A stretch of DNA of 64,000 bases from Pseudoxanthomonas daejeonensis (GCF_010093205.1 NZ_PDWN01000006.1:62001-126000); one strand, 5' to 3'. Shown: positions 1-8,374, counted from the first letter of the stretch. The notes: a model not told the origin generated them from the sequence alone. Numbers and translations are program-made.

Positions 1-713
1 GCATCGAAGTTGGCCTGGTAGGCGCCGCCGGTCTGGCCGTGGTGGCCGATGGACGTCGCGGTGCGCTTTTCCCAGAGGCCTGCGTAGGAATCGGTCGTGC
101 CCGAAAGCGCGGCGCCACCGGAAACCAGGTCATAGCCCTGCGCGGCGAGGCTGTCGTGGGCCTGGCGGAAGCCGGCTTCGCTGAGCCCATGCCGCGCGAC
201 CCACGCCGGCCCGGTGCTCTTTTCCCACCATGCGATGTAGCGCACGCCGGCGCCGGTGGCATACGGGCATACGCCACGCAGGCGGAATCCTTTGCCGACC
301 CACTTGTCGAATTCGGCCTGGTACTGCGCGCCAGTCAGGCCATGGCGCGCGGCCCATTCGCCGCTGCCACCCTGCTCGTACACGCAGGCGAACAGCGTGT
401 TGCCACCGACGGTGGCGGCGGAGAGGCTTTTCGGACGGAAGCCCTTGGGCGCCCATTCGTCGACCGCAGCCTGGTACTGCGCGCCGTTGATGCCGTGGCG
501 TGCGACCCAGCCCGCGCCCGAGACCTTGTGGAAGATGGACGCGTAGCGCGCGGTGGAGCCATCGCGTCCGACGCTGATGCAGACCGGGCGGTAACCCTGC
601 TTCACCACCTCGTCGAAGGTCGCCTGGTACTGCGCGCCAGTCTGTCCATGCCGCGCCACGAACGCAGGACCCGAACCGGATTCGAAACTCGCCATGTATA
701 GAAGCTGTGCCAT
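1..713 (-). CDS. Tandem-repeat protein with BTRD1-like repeats (C-terminus outside window)
   Basis: The frame is open from an ATG at 713 to the window edge, about 237 residues, so the C-terminus is missing. A GGAGGAG ribosome-binding site lies just upstream of the ATG. The visible protein is about five copies of a roughly 51-residue unit, each with a W/F-V-A-R-H-G core followed by a GAQYQ-type element and a K-G-F/Y-R turn (RHG near residues 21, 72, 123 and 174, HHG near 224). This resembles the Bacterial Tandem Repeat Domain 1 family, which is often joined to a beta-lactamase-like serine hydrolase domain; whether that follows here cannot be seen. No signal peptide is evident. Function unknown. 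The repeat call is firm; the family name is from recall of the motif. Confidence 0.72.
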   Translation of the reverse strand, partial: MAQLLYMASFESGSGPAFVARHGQTGAQYQATFDEVVKQGYRPVCISVGRDGSTARYASIFHKVSGAGWVARHGINGAQYQAAVDEWAPKGFRPKSLSAATVGGNTLFACVYEQGGSGEWAARHGLTGAQYQAEFDKWVGKGFRLRGVCPYATGAGVRYIAWWEKSTGPAWVARHGLSEAGFRQAHDSLAAQGYDLVSGGAALSGTTDSYAGLWEKRTATSIGHHGQTGGAYQANFD

Positions 714-1105
714 TGCTCTCCTCCTTGGATGCACATGTCCCCTTTACGACGGCGGCAGGATGGGCCGGCCAGAATCGGCGCACATTTTTTTGCACAAGGA
801 ACTGTCCTGTCGGCGCGCGGATTGCGTGCCGCGGTGCCGTCGCAGACTGTGTGCACGCGTCGTCCGGACGCGGCGCGTGGAGTTTTCCCACCTGGCGCGT
901 GGCACAACGCCTTCGGCGATGAGGGTGCTGAACCTGACCGTTTCGTGCGCCGCGATGCGATCAACGCGGCGTGCCCGGTGCGCAGATGGAAACGGCGTCA
1001 CCCGGTTCGATGCGTAGCGCGCAAGGCATCGAAGAGCTCCCACGGCCGCCGTATCCGGAACGCCGCCGGCCCCCAGCAGTGCCGGGTTCGCTCAGCAGCA
1101 GGACT
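714..1105. other. Intergenic region without a recognised gene
   Basis: This 392-base gap lies upstream of the repeat-protein gene and downstream of the next minus-strand lipoprotein gene. Several frames are open on both strands, but their arginine-rich compositions look like GC-rich noise and none has a convincing ribosome-binding site. It presumably holds the promoter of the repeat-protein gene; no confident -35/-10 pair was found. Confidence 0.5.
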
Positions 1106-1837
1106 TCATTTCACCTTGGCGACGTTGAAGCGGAAGCGGTAGTCCTCGTTGTTCCAGCGGGCGGACACCTCGACCACGTAGGGCGGCCGCACCTTCGGTC
1201 GGGCGACCACGATGTAGCCGCCATAGGCCTGCTGCGGATCGAGGGTCGTCGACTGCAGGATCGTGTCACCGAGGCGCGCACGGGCCGCATCCAGCTGCTG
1301 CCCGACGAAGTCGATGCCCGCCATCGTCGCCGCCGTCGCTGCGGCCGTGCCCGCGGCGGCCAGCGCCGGATCGTAGGTGGTGGTGCTCACCGTGTAGGCG
1401 CCGTCGGGCGTGTACAGCGTGGTGTCCGTGGTCTGCCAGGCCTGGTCGTTGGCGGCGTAGACGGCGGCGGCACCGGTCAGCGCGACCGCGAACGCGGCCC
1501 AGGCCGCGGCGCTCTGCGCTTCCTGTTCGAGCTGGTCGTAGGTGTAGAGCCGCAGCTCCGCGACACCGGCGCGGGCGGCGAAGTGCTCCGGGCCGAAATC
1601 GCTGGGGACGACAAGCTTGTTGTAGCCGGCGACCGCGAAGGTCAGGCGGCCATTGGACGCCACGCCCAGCGGGGTGACCTGGACGGCGCCGTTGGCGCGC
1701 TCCAGGTCCGTGGTCGGCAGGCCATTGCCATAAGTGACCATCGCAGCGCCGGTATCGACCGGCGTGATCGAGTACGTCGTGGCACACGACGACAGCATGA
1801 GCGCAGCGATGGCGCCCAACAGCATCTTCCCGGACAT
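1106..1837 (-). CDS. Hypothetical lipoprotein
   Basis: This 243-residue protein starts with a short basic segment, a hydrophobic stretch and an L-S-S-C lipobox near residue 18, so it is predicted to be a lipid-anchored periplasmic or outer-membrane protein. The middle (about residues 105-130) is Ala-rich and hydrophobic, and the C-terminal 40 residues contain alternating patterns suggesting beta strands. I do not recognise the family and propose no function. The coding call rests on codon composition, the clean lipoprotein signal and the lack of a better frame. It is followed by a gap of about 140 bases before the alcohol dehydrogenase stop codon. Confidence 0.8.
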   Translation of the reverse strand: MSGKMLLGAIAALMLSSCATTYSITPVDTGAAMVTYGNGLPTTDLERANGAVQVTPLGVASNGRLTFAVAGYNKLVVPSDFGPEHFAARAGVAELRLYTYDQLEQEAQSAAAWAAFAVALTGAAAVYAANDQAWQTTDTTLYTPDGAYTVSTTTYDPALAAAGTAAATAATMAGIDFVGQQLDAARARLGDTILQSTTLDPQQAYGGYIVVARPKVRPPYVVEVSARWNNEDYRFRFNVAKVK

Positions 1838-1981
1838 CGGCTCCCCGCGTTCCGCCCCCTGACGGCCTGCGGTGACTCTAAACCACCGGCAGGCCGGAAG
1901 GACCAGGGGCCGGGGTCAGGGTGGGCTTTCCGCACGACCCTGCGCCCGGAGAAGTACGCCCCTGCCCCGCGACCTGCCCGC

Positions 1982-2998
1982 TCAGCTGAAATCCGCGTCC
2001 AGCACGATCCGGTAGCGGGCCTTGCCGGCGCGCAGGTGGTCCATCGCTTCGTTGACGCGGCTCATCGGGAAGTGTTCGGTCTTCGGTTCCACGCCGTGGC
2101 GGGCGGCGAAGCCGAGCATGGTGTCGATCGCGCCGCGCGAGCCGGTGGGCGAAGCCGAGACCGACTTCTGGCCCATGAGCAGCGGGAACACCGACACCGC
2201 GATCGGTTCCAGCACCGCGCCGACCACGTGCAGCCGGCCCTTGGGCGCCAGCGCGGCGAGCAGGCCGTTCCAGTCCAGCGGCACGTTCACCGTGTCGATG
2301 ATCAGGTCGAAGGTGCCTGCGAGTTTTTCCAGCGCGGCGGCATCGCCGGTGGTGACCACGTGGTGGGCGCCGAACGCGCGCGCCTCTTCTTCCTTCGACG
2401 CACTGGTGGTGAATGCGGTGACCTCGCAGCCCCAGGCGCGGCAGAACTTCAGCGCCATGTGGCCCAGGCCGCCGATGCCGATCACGCCAACGCGCGCGGT
2501 CGGCGAAATGCCCAGTTCGCGCAACGGCGCGAACACGGTGATGCCGCCGCACAGCAGCGGCCCGCATTCGGCCGGATCCAGGCCCTCGGGGATCGGCATC
2601 ACCCAGACCCAGTGCGCGCGCACCTTGTCGGCGAAGCCGCCATGGCGACCGCCGATCGTCGGCTGCAGCTCGCGGCACAGGTGCTGGTTGCCGGCCAGGC
2701 AGGGATCGCAGTGCAGGCAGCTGCGTGCGTTCCAGCCCAGGCCCACGCGCTGGCCCATCACCACGCCCTTGGCGTTCGCGCCCAGCGCGGTGACCCGTCC
2801 CACCGCCTCGTGGCCGGGCACGAACGGGTACTGGGTGAAGCCCCATTCGTTGTCGAGCATCGACAGGTCCGAGTGGCAGATGCCGCAGTGCTCGATCGTG
2901 ATCTCGACGTCCTCGGCGCCCAGCGGGCCCGGGTCGTATTCGAAGGGTTCGAGGGCGGCACCGGGTTTCGCGGCGGCCCATGCGCGGTAGCGGGTCAT
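1982..2998 (-). CDS. Zinc-dependent NAD(P) alcohol dehydrogenase
   Basis: A 338-residue medium-chain alcohol dehydrogenase of the cinnamyl-alcohol/YahK-like group, expected to interconvert aldehydes and alcohols with NAD(P)H in the cytoplasm. Catalytic zinc ligands are visible in the EHCGICHSD and GHEAVG segments. The structural zinc site is a four-cysteine cluster (CLHCDPC followed by a later Cys), and the Rossmann motif is GIGGLGHM. The start is placed at the ATG at 2998, preceded by GGAAGGATCGTC, rather than at an ATG 99 bases upstream that adds a basic tail with no counterpart in the family. It appears to be a single-gene unit. Substrate specificity cannot be read from the sequence. Confidence 0.92.
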   Translation of the reverse strand: MTRYRAWAAAKPGAALEPFEYDPGPLGAEDVEITIEHCGICHSDLSMLDNEWGFTQYPFVPGHEAVGRVTALGANAKGVVMGQRVGLGWNARSCLHCDPCLAGNQHLCRELQPTIGGRHGGFADKVRAHWVWVMPIPEGLDPAECGPLLCGGITVFAPLRELGISPTARVGVIGIGGLGHMALKFCRAWGCEVTAFTTSASKEEEARAFGAHHVVTTGDAAALEKLAGTFDLIIDTVNVPLDWNGLLAALAPKGRLHVVGAVLEPIAVSVFPLLMGQKSVSASPTGSRGAIDTMLGFAARHGVEPKTEHFPMSRVNEAMDHLRAGKARYRIVLDADFS

Positions 2999-3125
2999 GA
3001 CGATCCTTCCTGCGGCTGGCGGATGAACCGGAAGATACTCCGCCTGGACAAGGCGCGCGCCGTCGCCGAGGCACCTTCCGCAAAGGTGCACCCGCACTCC
3101 GCTACCAGGCGCCTTGGTTCCGACC

Positions 3126-3611
3126 TCAGCGCAGATCGACCTTGCCGACCTTGTCCTCGTAGTCCTTCTTCGGGTCGATGCCCATCAGCATCTTCACCCC
3201 GGCCAGCAGGTTGTTCTCGTTGAGCCAGACCTCGCCCTGGTCCGGGTCCAGGCGCAGCAGCGCCAGCTTCGGGTCGTCCTTGCCTTCGTACCAGGCGGCC
3301 ACGAACGGATTCCACAAGCGCTCGACCACCGCACGGTCGGTGTCGACCACGAGCATGCCGCCGATGCTGGCGAACAGGTGGTGGCCCTTGCCTGCGAAAG
3401 CGGCGGTCGCGCGCTGCGGCGTGGACAGCTGGCGTACCAGTGCATTGTCGGTGGAGGTGAAGAACCAGATCGGCCCGCGTTCGTCGTGTTCGAGCTGTGC
3501 GGTCATCGGGCGGGTGTGGCCGCCCTCCAGCCCGTCCACGCCGAGCATCACGGTCATGTCGGATTTCAGGGTCTTCCAGAATTTCTTTTCAAGTTCGGCG
3601 TTGTCGGTCAT
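3126..3611 (-). CDS. Pyridoxamine 5'-phosphate oxidase-like general stress protein
   Basis: This 161-residue protein matches the small flavin-binding split-barrel family annotated as general stress protein (pyridoxamine-phosphate oxidase-like). It shows the typical opening of a charged helix then a MTVMLGV strand, the IWFFTS strand, and the AFAGKG and AWYEGKDDPKLALLRL segments. Related proteins bind FMN, FAD or F420; the substrate here is unknown. It is followed on the other strand by a small DUF1328 membrane-protein gene, another type often tied to stress, but they are divergent and no shared control site was identified. Confidence 0.87.
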   Translation of the reverse strand: MTDNAELEKKFWKTLKSDMTVMLGVDGLEGGHTRPMTAQLEHDERGPIWFFTSTDNALVRQLSTPQRATAAFAGKGHHLFASIGGMLVVDTDRAVVERLWNPFVAAWYEGKDDPKLALLRLDPDQGEVWLNENNLLAGVKMLMGIDPKKDYEDKVGKVDLR

Positions 3612-3867
3612 GGCGGGGTTTCCCGTCGGGATTGGACGACCACGCTAGGCGACCCGGGCGGGAGGCGCCGTGAAGCCCCGCGCATCAGATATACGCGCGT
3701 ACCGAACCGATACGGAAAACCGCCAGTGCACCTGCCTGATATGCCCTCGCCCGTGCCACCGCTTCACGGATGAAAGACGCGCGACTCCCTAGCTTCTCCT
3801 CCAGCGTCGCCTCGATGCCATCCACAACCTCGTTCGCCGCCGAGCGCCACCCCGACAGGAGAACACC

Positions 3868-4041
3868 ATGATCAAGTGGGCCATCATTTTCGCCGTCATC
3901 GGCCTCATTGCCGGGGTGCTGGGCTTCGGCGGCATTGCCGGCGGCGCCATGGGCATTGCGAAATTCCTGTTCATCGCCGCGCTCGTCATCGCGGCCGTCC
4001 TGTTCCTGCTCGGCGTGACCATCTTCAAGAAGGTGACGTAG
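3868..4041 (+). CDS. DUF1328-type small membrane protein
   Basis: A 57-residue protein starting at the ATG at 3868 behind an AGGAGAACACC ribosome-binding site. It consists almost wholly of two membrane segments, a first with [20 protein letters not shown] and a second with [18 protein letters not shown], ending in a short basic tail (FKKVT). This matches the DUF1328/YtjA family of small inner-membrane proteins, whose function is not established. It stands alone, facing away from the general stress protein gene. Confidence 0.85.
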   Translation: MIKWAIIFAVIGLIAGVLGFGGIAGGAMGIAKFLFIAALVIAAVLFLLGVTIFKKVT

Positions 4042-4194
4042 CGCGAGGGCGGGAAGCGGCCGAAGAACCGGGGCAGCGTTTCCCCGTCCAAGCGCACGGT
4101 TTCGGATACCGGAACGGTTATCGCGGACGACATGTTTGGCCATGGGTTGGCGCGCGTCAGGCTGGCACTCTTGCAGGCTCCGACTTCCGGCCAG

Positions 4195-5055
4195 ATGGAT
4201 GCCCCGATGACCTTCCGCCCGCTCCGTCCCCCGTTCCGGCCCACGGCATTGCTCCTGGGCCTGCTGTTCCTGCTTGCGACCGCCGCACACGCCGCTCCGC
4301 CCGCGCCGAAGCAGACCGTCGTCCTCGTCCATGGCGCCACTGCCGGCGCCTGGGAATGGAAGCGCACCGGCCAGTTCCTCACCGACGACGGCCACGCCGT
4401 GTACCGCGCCACCCTCACCGGCCTGGGCGAGCGCGAGCACCTCAACAGCGCCGCCATCGACCTGCAGACCCACATCGACGACGTGGTCAACCTGATCCTG
4501 TTCGAGGACCTGCACGACGTCGTGCTCACCGGTCACAGCTACGGCGGCATGGTGGTCACCGGGGTGATGGACCGGATCCCCGAGCGCATCCGCCACGTGG
4601 TGTTCCTCGATGCGGCCGTGCCGCAGGACGGCCAGTCGATCTGGGACCTGTTCGGCAGCCGCGGTCCGCTTCCGGCCGACCGCTTCCGCGACGGCTTCAT
4701 GCAGGTGCCGTGGGTCAAGCCCGGCGACAAGCCGCCGTACAGCGTCAAGCAGTCGATCAAGTGCTTCGAGCAGCCGGTGTCGTACCGCAATCCGGCCGCG
4801 CTGGCGCTGCCGGTGACGTACGTGGCCTTCGTGCCGAAGGACCAGAAGATCGAGGAGCGCGCCAGGACCGACAAGAGCTGGCAGAACGCCGATGCGCGCG
4901 GCTGGACGATGCGCACCTTCCCCGGCGGGCACGTGGCCCAGCAGGAGGACCCGCGTGGCGTGGCGACGCTGATCGAGGCGTCGGTCAACGATCGCAACCG
5001 CGCTGTTGGTGCGGCGGCGGCCAGCGCCAAGGCGGCCGGGACGGCGGCGGAGTAG
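4195..5055 (+). CDS. Secreted alpha/beta hydrolase
   Basis: An alpha/beta-fold hydrolase of about 286 residues with a Sec signal peptide (hydrophobic LLLGLLFLLATAAHA ending in an A-x-A cleavage site). The oxyanion region VVLVHGATAGAWEW is followed by the nucleophile elbow GHSYGGMV; a late FPGGHVAQ segment supplies the probable catalytic His. The sequence resembles the plant-type methylesterase / salicylate-esterase-like branch of bacterial hydrolases, so an ester substrate in the periplasm is likely but unspecified. The start is uncertain: ATGs at 4195 and 4207 both lack a strong ribosome-binding site, and an ATG at 4132 would bury the signal peptide. The Ala-rich tail is low complexity. Confidence 0.85.
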   Translation: MDAPMTFRPLRPPFRPTALLLGLLFLLATAAHAAPPAPKQTVVLVHGATAGAWEWKRTGQFLTDDGHAVYRATLTGLGEREHLNSAAIDLQTHIDDVVNLILFEDLHDVVLTGHSYGGMVVTGVMDRIPERIRHVVFLDAAVPQDGQSIWDLFGSRGPLPADRFRDGFMQVPWVKPGDKPPYSVKQSIKCFEQPVSYRNPAALALPVTYVAFVPKDQKIEERARTDKSWQNADARGWTMRTFPGGHVAQQEDPRGVATLIEASVNDRNRAVGAAAASAKAAGTAAE

Positions 5056-5187
5056 TTCCGCCGCGCGCTCCGGCGCCCCCCGGGGGCCAACACGTGTCGC
5101 GCCGGATGGGCCAGGCGCAATGCCGGCCTCGGGGTTACCGCCCGCGCAACGACGAACGGGTCGTGACGTCAGACACCGCGTCCTGCG

Positions 5188-5619
5188 TCAGTCTTCGATG
5201 GCTTCCACGCCCTGCCGATCCAGTTCCGCGAGGCTGGCGCGCATGGTCGCCTGCGGGTTGCGCAGGAAGGTCTTGCCGACGGCGCGCTGGTCGTAGGTGA
5301 CGAGCGTGAAGTGTTCATCCAGCGGCCGCGAGAACTGCCACAGCGTCGGCGTCAGCGGCGAGGCCGGCCCGCCATGCACGAACAGGATCACCGGATTGGC
5401 GCGGTCCTGCCCGCGCGCGGTCACCCACTGGGCGATGCCGCCGGCGTCCTGCGCCCAGGCTTCCTGCACGCCCTCCGGCGCGACGATGCGACCGAGATCG
5501 GCCACGATCCTGCGCGCATCGCCAAAGCGCTCGCTTGTATCCGGGCAGCTTTCGGCCGCCCGCAGCGGCCCGGCGGCCAACAGCACCAGCAACGCGATCC
5601 AGCCCTGCATCCTGCGCAT
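5188..5619 (-). pseudogene. Truncated alpha/beta hydrolase (proline iminopeptidase-like)
   Basis: The ATG at 5619 has a GGAG site and opens a clean signal peptide. The N-terminal part of a prolyl-aminopeptidase-like hydrolase follows, with the oxyanion motif VILFVHGGPASP and the strand VTYDQRAVGKTF. The frame stops after 143 residues, before the G-x-S-x-G nucleophile elbow, lid and catalytic Asp/His that full-length relatives (roughly 350-400 residues) possess. I found no continuation in the 130 bases downstream in any frame. It is best read as a 3'-deleted remnant, although it could still make a secreted, catalytically dead fragment. Confidence 0.72.
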
Positions 5620-5766
5620 GCATGCACTCCGTGTGGGTGAGGTCCGGCGCAGTCTAGGAGCCGCAAAAATCCCCACCCATGTGCCGCAAGTCGTGTCCGC
5701 GAAAGCGGACACCGTGCGGACGGTGCGGACAGTCGAAGATGACGCCGTTCCGGGACCTCTTCGGCG

Positions 5767-6522
5767 TCACACCACCGTATAGCCGCCATCGATCAGGTAG
5801 TAGCCGCCGGTGATGAACGAGGCTTCGGCCGAGAGCAGGAACACCACCAGCGCGGCGACTTCATCCGCCCGGCCCAGCCGTCCCAGCGGATGTTTGGCCA
5901 CCAGCGCCGCCTTCTGCTCGGCAGGCAGGGCATCGAGCAGCGGCGTGTCGATGTAGCCCGGGCCGATGCAGTTGATGCGCAGGCCCTGCGGTCCGTACTC
6001 GGCGGCCGCATTGCGCGTCACCCCGACCACGCCGTGCTTGGCGGCCGTGTAGGCGCTGTTGCCGGGCGCCGCGACCATGCCGTGGATCGAGGCCATGTTG
6101 ACGATCGCGCACTCGCCCGCGCCGGCCTCCAGCATCTTCGGGATCTGGTAACGCATCCCGTACAGCACGCCGTTGAGGTTGATGTCGATCACCCGCTGCC
6201 AGTCGGCCACGTCCAGCTCGCCCACCGGCGCCTGCGCCCCGCCGATGCCGGCGTTGTTCACCGCGTAATGCAGCGCGCCGTACTCGGACACCGCGCGCTC
6301 CACCACCGCGGCGTTGTCCTGGGGCCGCGCCGTGTCCTGGCGGATCGCAATACCGGTGCCGGAGGCGGCGACGATCTCGCCGACCACCCGCTCCACCGCC
6401 TCCTGGTGGATGTCGGTCGCCACGACCTTCGCGCCGCGCGCCGCCAGCGCCTTGGCGATCGCCTCGCCCAACCCGGAACCGGCGCCGGTGACCAGCGCGA
6501 CCTTGCCTTCGAACCCTGCCAT
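5767..6522 (-). CDS. Short-chain dehydrogenase/reductase
   Basis: A 251-residue classical SDR. It has the cofactor motif TGAGSGLG near residue 13, the NNAG structural motif, the catalytic Ser in VNMASIHGM, the Y-x-x-x-K pair in SAYTAAKHG, and the C-terminal GGYYLIDGGYT. An Asp at the end of the second strand (VVATDIH) suggests NAD preference. The ATG at 6522 follows GGAGAAGG, which favours it over an upstream ATG that would add 21 arginine-rich residues. Substrate unknown; the gene stands alone. Confidence 0.93.
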   Translation of the reverse strand: MAGFEGKVALVTGAGSGLGEAIAKALAARGAKVVATDIHQEAVERVVGEIVAASGTGIAIRQDTARPQDNAAVVERAVSEYGALHYAVNNAGIGGAQAPVGELDVADWQRVIDINLNGVLYGMRYQIPKMLEAGAGECAIVNMASIHGMVAAPGNSAYTAAKHGVVGVTRNAAAEYGPQGLRINCIGPGYIDTPLLDALPAEQKAALVAKHPLGRLGRADEVAALVVFLLSAEASFITGGYYLIDGGYTVV

Positions 6523-6666
6523 GAGCCTTCTCCAGTGGGACGCCGGCCGGCGCCGATGGGGTCGGTGTGCGGTGACCGTGCGCAATGACGGCGGCCGCCC
6601 GAAGGCATGGAGCGTAGGCGCGATGTGATTACGTGCCCGTGTACGCGGGTGGCCGGCGTGCAGCGC

Positions 6667-7455
6667 TCACATCCCGTGTGCCGCTGCAGGCAGCACGCCA
6701 AATGCACCCAGCGCCATCCACACCGCCATGGCGACCATCATCAGGTTCTCGGTCAGCGAGACGAAGCCCAGCGGCACGTTGCTCGATCCGCCGACGCAGG
6801 CGCATTTCAGTTCGCGCCGGTCCACGTACACCGCCTTGAACACCGAGATCGCGCCCACCGTGCCGATGAACAGCGCGACCGGAACCGACAGCCAGGTCAG
6901 CGCGCCGGCGATCATCAGGAGGCCGGCCAGTCCTTCGGCGAAGGGATACAGATACGAGTAGGGCACCCAGCGTTTGGCGAGCAGGTCGTAGTTGAGGAAC
7001 ATCGTCGAGAAGCTCTCGATGTTCTGCAGCTTGAGCAGCGCCAGCACGGCCATGCTGAAGGCGATGAACCATTCGACGGCACGCACGGTGAAGGGCGTGC
7101 CGTGGACCGCGTAGCTCGCGGCGAGCGCCATCAGCAGCGTCATGCCGAACAGGGCGACCACCGGCCGGTAACTGGTCGCGTCCGGGTCGGCCACCGGCTT
7201 GCCGAAATGGCGGCGCAGGTCGTCATAGCCGCCGATCCGCTCGCCGTCGATGAAGACCTGCGGTGTGGTCTTCACCCCGTGCTCGGCCTTGAAGGCGTCG
7301 GTCGCCTCGCGCGTGGTCAGCCAGCGGTCGTCGACCTCGAAGCCCTGGCGACGCAACAGGTCCCGGGCCTTCAGCCCATAGGGACAGACATGCTGCTCCA
7401 TCACCATGCGATGCAGGGTGGCGCGCTTGCGGTTGGGGCGATCTGCAGTGTTCAT
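6667..7455 (-). CDS. Glutaredoxin-MauE membrane fusion protein
   Basis: A 262-residue protein with two parts. Residues about 12-85 are glutaredoxin-like with a CPYG motif at 24-27 (monothiol, the second Cys of CxxC replaced by Gly), the cis-Pro segment TTPQVFIDG and GGYDDL. From about residue 95 come four to five membrane segments of the MauE/DoxX-like redox-associated family, including CACVGGSSNVPLG, where the two cysteines are typical of MauE-type quinone-linked thiol proteins. Predicted role: inner-membrane thiol-disulfide chemistry. A GGGAGT site precedes the ATG. It is transcribed divergently from a MerR regulator across a mer-type promoter, so it is very probably that regulator's target. 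Confidence 0.88.
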   Translation of the reverse strand: MNTADRPNRKRATLHRMVMEQHVCPYGLKARDLLRRQGFEVDDRWLTTREATDAFKAEHGVKTTPQVFIDGERIGGYDDLRRHFGKPVADPDATSYRPVVALFGMTLLMALAASYAVHGTPFTVRAVEWFIAFSMAVLALLKLQNIESFSTMFLNYDLLAKRWVPYSYLYPFAEGLAGLLMIAGALTWLSVPVALFIGTVGAISVFKAVYVDRRELKCACVGGSSNVPLGFVSLTENLMMVAMAVWMALGAFGVLPAAAHGM

Positions 7456-7496
7456 GTGTGTACTCCCGACGCGGGTGCCTGGTTCAACCTCGCCGT

Positions 7497-7528
7497 ATCC
7501 TAGTGGCCGTACCGTAGTACGGAGTCAA
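7497..7528 (-). promoter_or_regulatory. mer-type promoter with MerR operator
   Basis: Read on the minus strand, TTGACT (7528-7523) is followed by a 20-base spacer and TAGGAT (7502-7497). The spacer contains the perfect dyad CCGTACTACGGTACGG (6-4-6). Over-long spacers with a central dyad are the hallmark of MerR-activated promoters, and the half-sites CCGTAC/GTACGG equal those of the Tn501 mer operator as I recall it. It points toward the glutaredoxin-MauE gene; the merR start codon lies only five bases beyond the -35 box, so bound MerR should also repress itself. Confidence 0.85.
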
Positions 7529-7532
7529 GCCC

Positions 7533-7916
7533 ATGGACCTGCCGATCAGGAAGTTCGCCGAAGCCGGAGGCGTCGGCGTGGAGACCGTCCGCTTCTACCA
7601 GCGCCGCGGACTGCTCGACACGCCCGGCAAGGGCGACGGCATCCGCCGCTACGGCGACGCGGACGTGCGCCGGCTGCGCTTCATCCGCATGGCGCAGCGG
7701 GCCGGGTTCACGCTCGAGGAAATCCGGGAACTGCTGGCGCTGGATTCCGGCCAGGACCGGCAGCGGGCACGCGAACTAGCCCAGGACCGCATCGCCAGGC
7801 TCAACGAGCAGATCGCCGAGATGGAGCGTGCGCGGGACTACCTGCAGAAGCTCGCCCGGCAATGCAGCCGCGAGGCTTCCGGGCCGTGCCCCATCCTGGC
7901 GTCGTTCGACGGGTAG
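7533..7916 (+). CDS. MerR-family transcriptional regulator (MerR-like, atypical metal site)
   Basis: A 127-residue MerR protein with an N-terminal winged helix (VETVRFYQRRGLL, IRRYGDADVRRLRFI), a dimerisation helix and a C-terminal cysteine segment. Compared from memory with Tn501 MerR, the positions of Cys117 and Cys126 are kept (QCSREASGPC), but the Cys82 position is Arg in SGQDRQRARELAQ. Since Cys82 comes from the partner subunit in the three-coordinate Hg(II) site, canonical mercury sensing is doubtful; a redox or other thiophilic signal fits better. No merT, merP or merA is nearby. The start at 7533 has GGAG eight bases upstream, inside the promoter. Confidence 0.9.
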   Translation: MDLPIRKFAEAGGVGVETVRFYQRRGLLDTPGKGDGIRRYGDADVRRLRFIRMAQRAGFTLEEIRELLALDSGQDRQRARELAQDRIARLNEQIAEMERARDYLQKLARQCSREASGPCPILASFDG

Positions 7917-8047
7917 CGGGCGTTCGCTCCGGCGCCGTCCCTGGGCGCGGATCGACCGGCACCCGTGGAACCTCGAGGCAGCAAGCCACGTGGAACCTTC
8001 TGCAGCCCGGGTTATCCACAGAAACGGAGCTTTTTGCCTCACACGCG

Positions 8048-8275
8048 GAGCAAAAAGCCTCGGCGTCGGACAAATTTTCATCAACGCCGGAGCTCCGGGC
8101 TCGGCGGTCCGAGCAAAAAGCTCCGGTGCCGGACAAAATTTCACCGCCGTCGGAGCTTCGAGCTCGGCGATCGGAGCAAAAAGCTCCGGCGCCGGACAAA
8201 TCTTCACCATCGTCGGAGCCCGGAGCTCTGCGGGCCGAGCAAAGAGCTCCGACGTCCGAGTTATTTTCTGCGTCG
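8048..8275. repeat. 63-bp tandem repeat array, about 3.6 copies
   Basis: Units begin at 8048, 8111, 8174 and 8237 with the period exactly 63 bases; the last copy decays after about 38 bases. Each starts with GAGCAAAAAGCTCCG, which with the preceding CG bases forms a CGGAGC-AAAAA-GCTCCG hairpin, then GGACAAA-TTTTCAC and a second GGAGCT-type palindrome. An inverted partial element (CGGAGCTTTTTGCCTC) lies at 8025-8040. Since 63 is a multiple of three, most frames stay open and encode 21-residue repeats, but no frame has a convincing start, so I treat the array as non-coding. Flanking sequences 7917-8047 and 8276-8374 hold nothing else recognisable. Confidence 0.85.
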
Positions 8276-8374
8276 ACCTGACGCCGGGCTAGTGAAAACT
8301 CAGCTCCATCGCGCCAAGTCAGTAAGCATGGCTCTGAAACCGCCTCGGCTGGCCAATCTCATTTCCACAAAGCC

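Noticed and set aside
8048-8275. The tandem array as a CRISPR
   Set aside because: Units abut directly with no unique spacers, the whole 63-base unit is repeated, and there are no cas genes.
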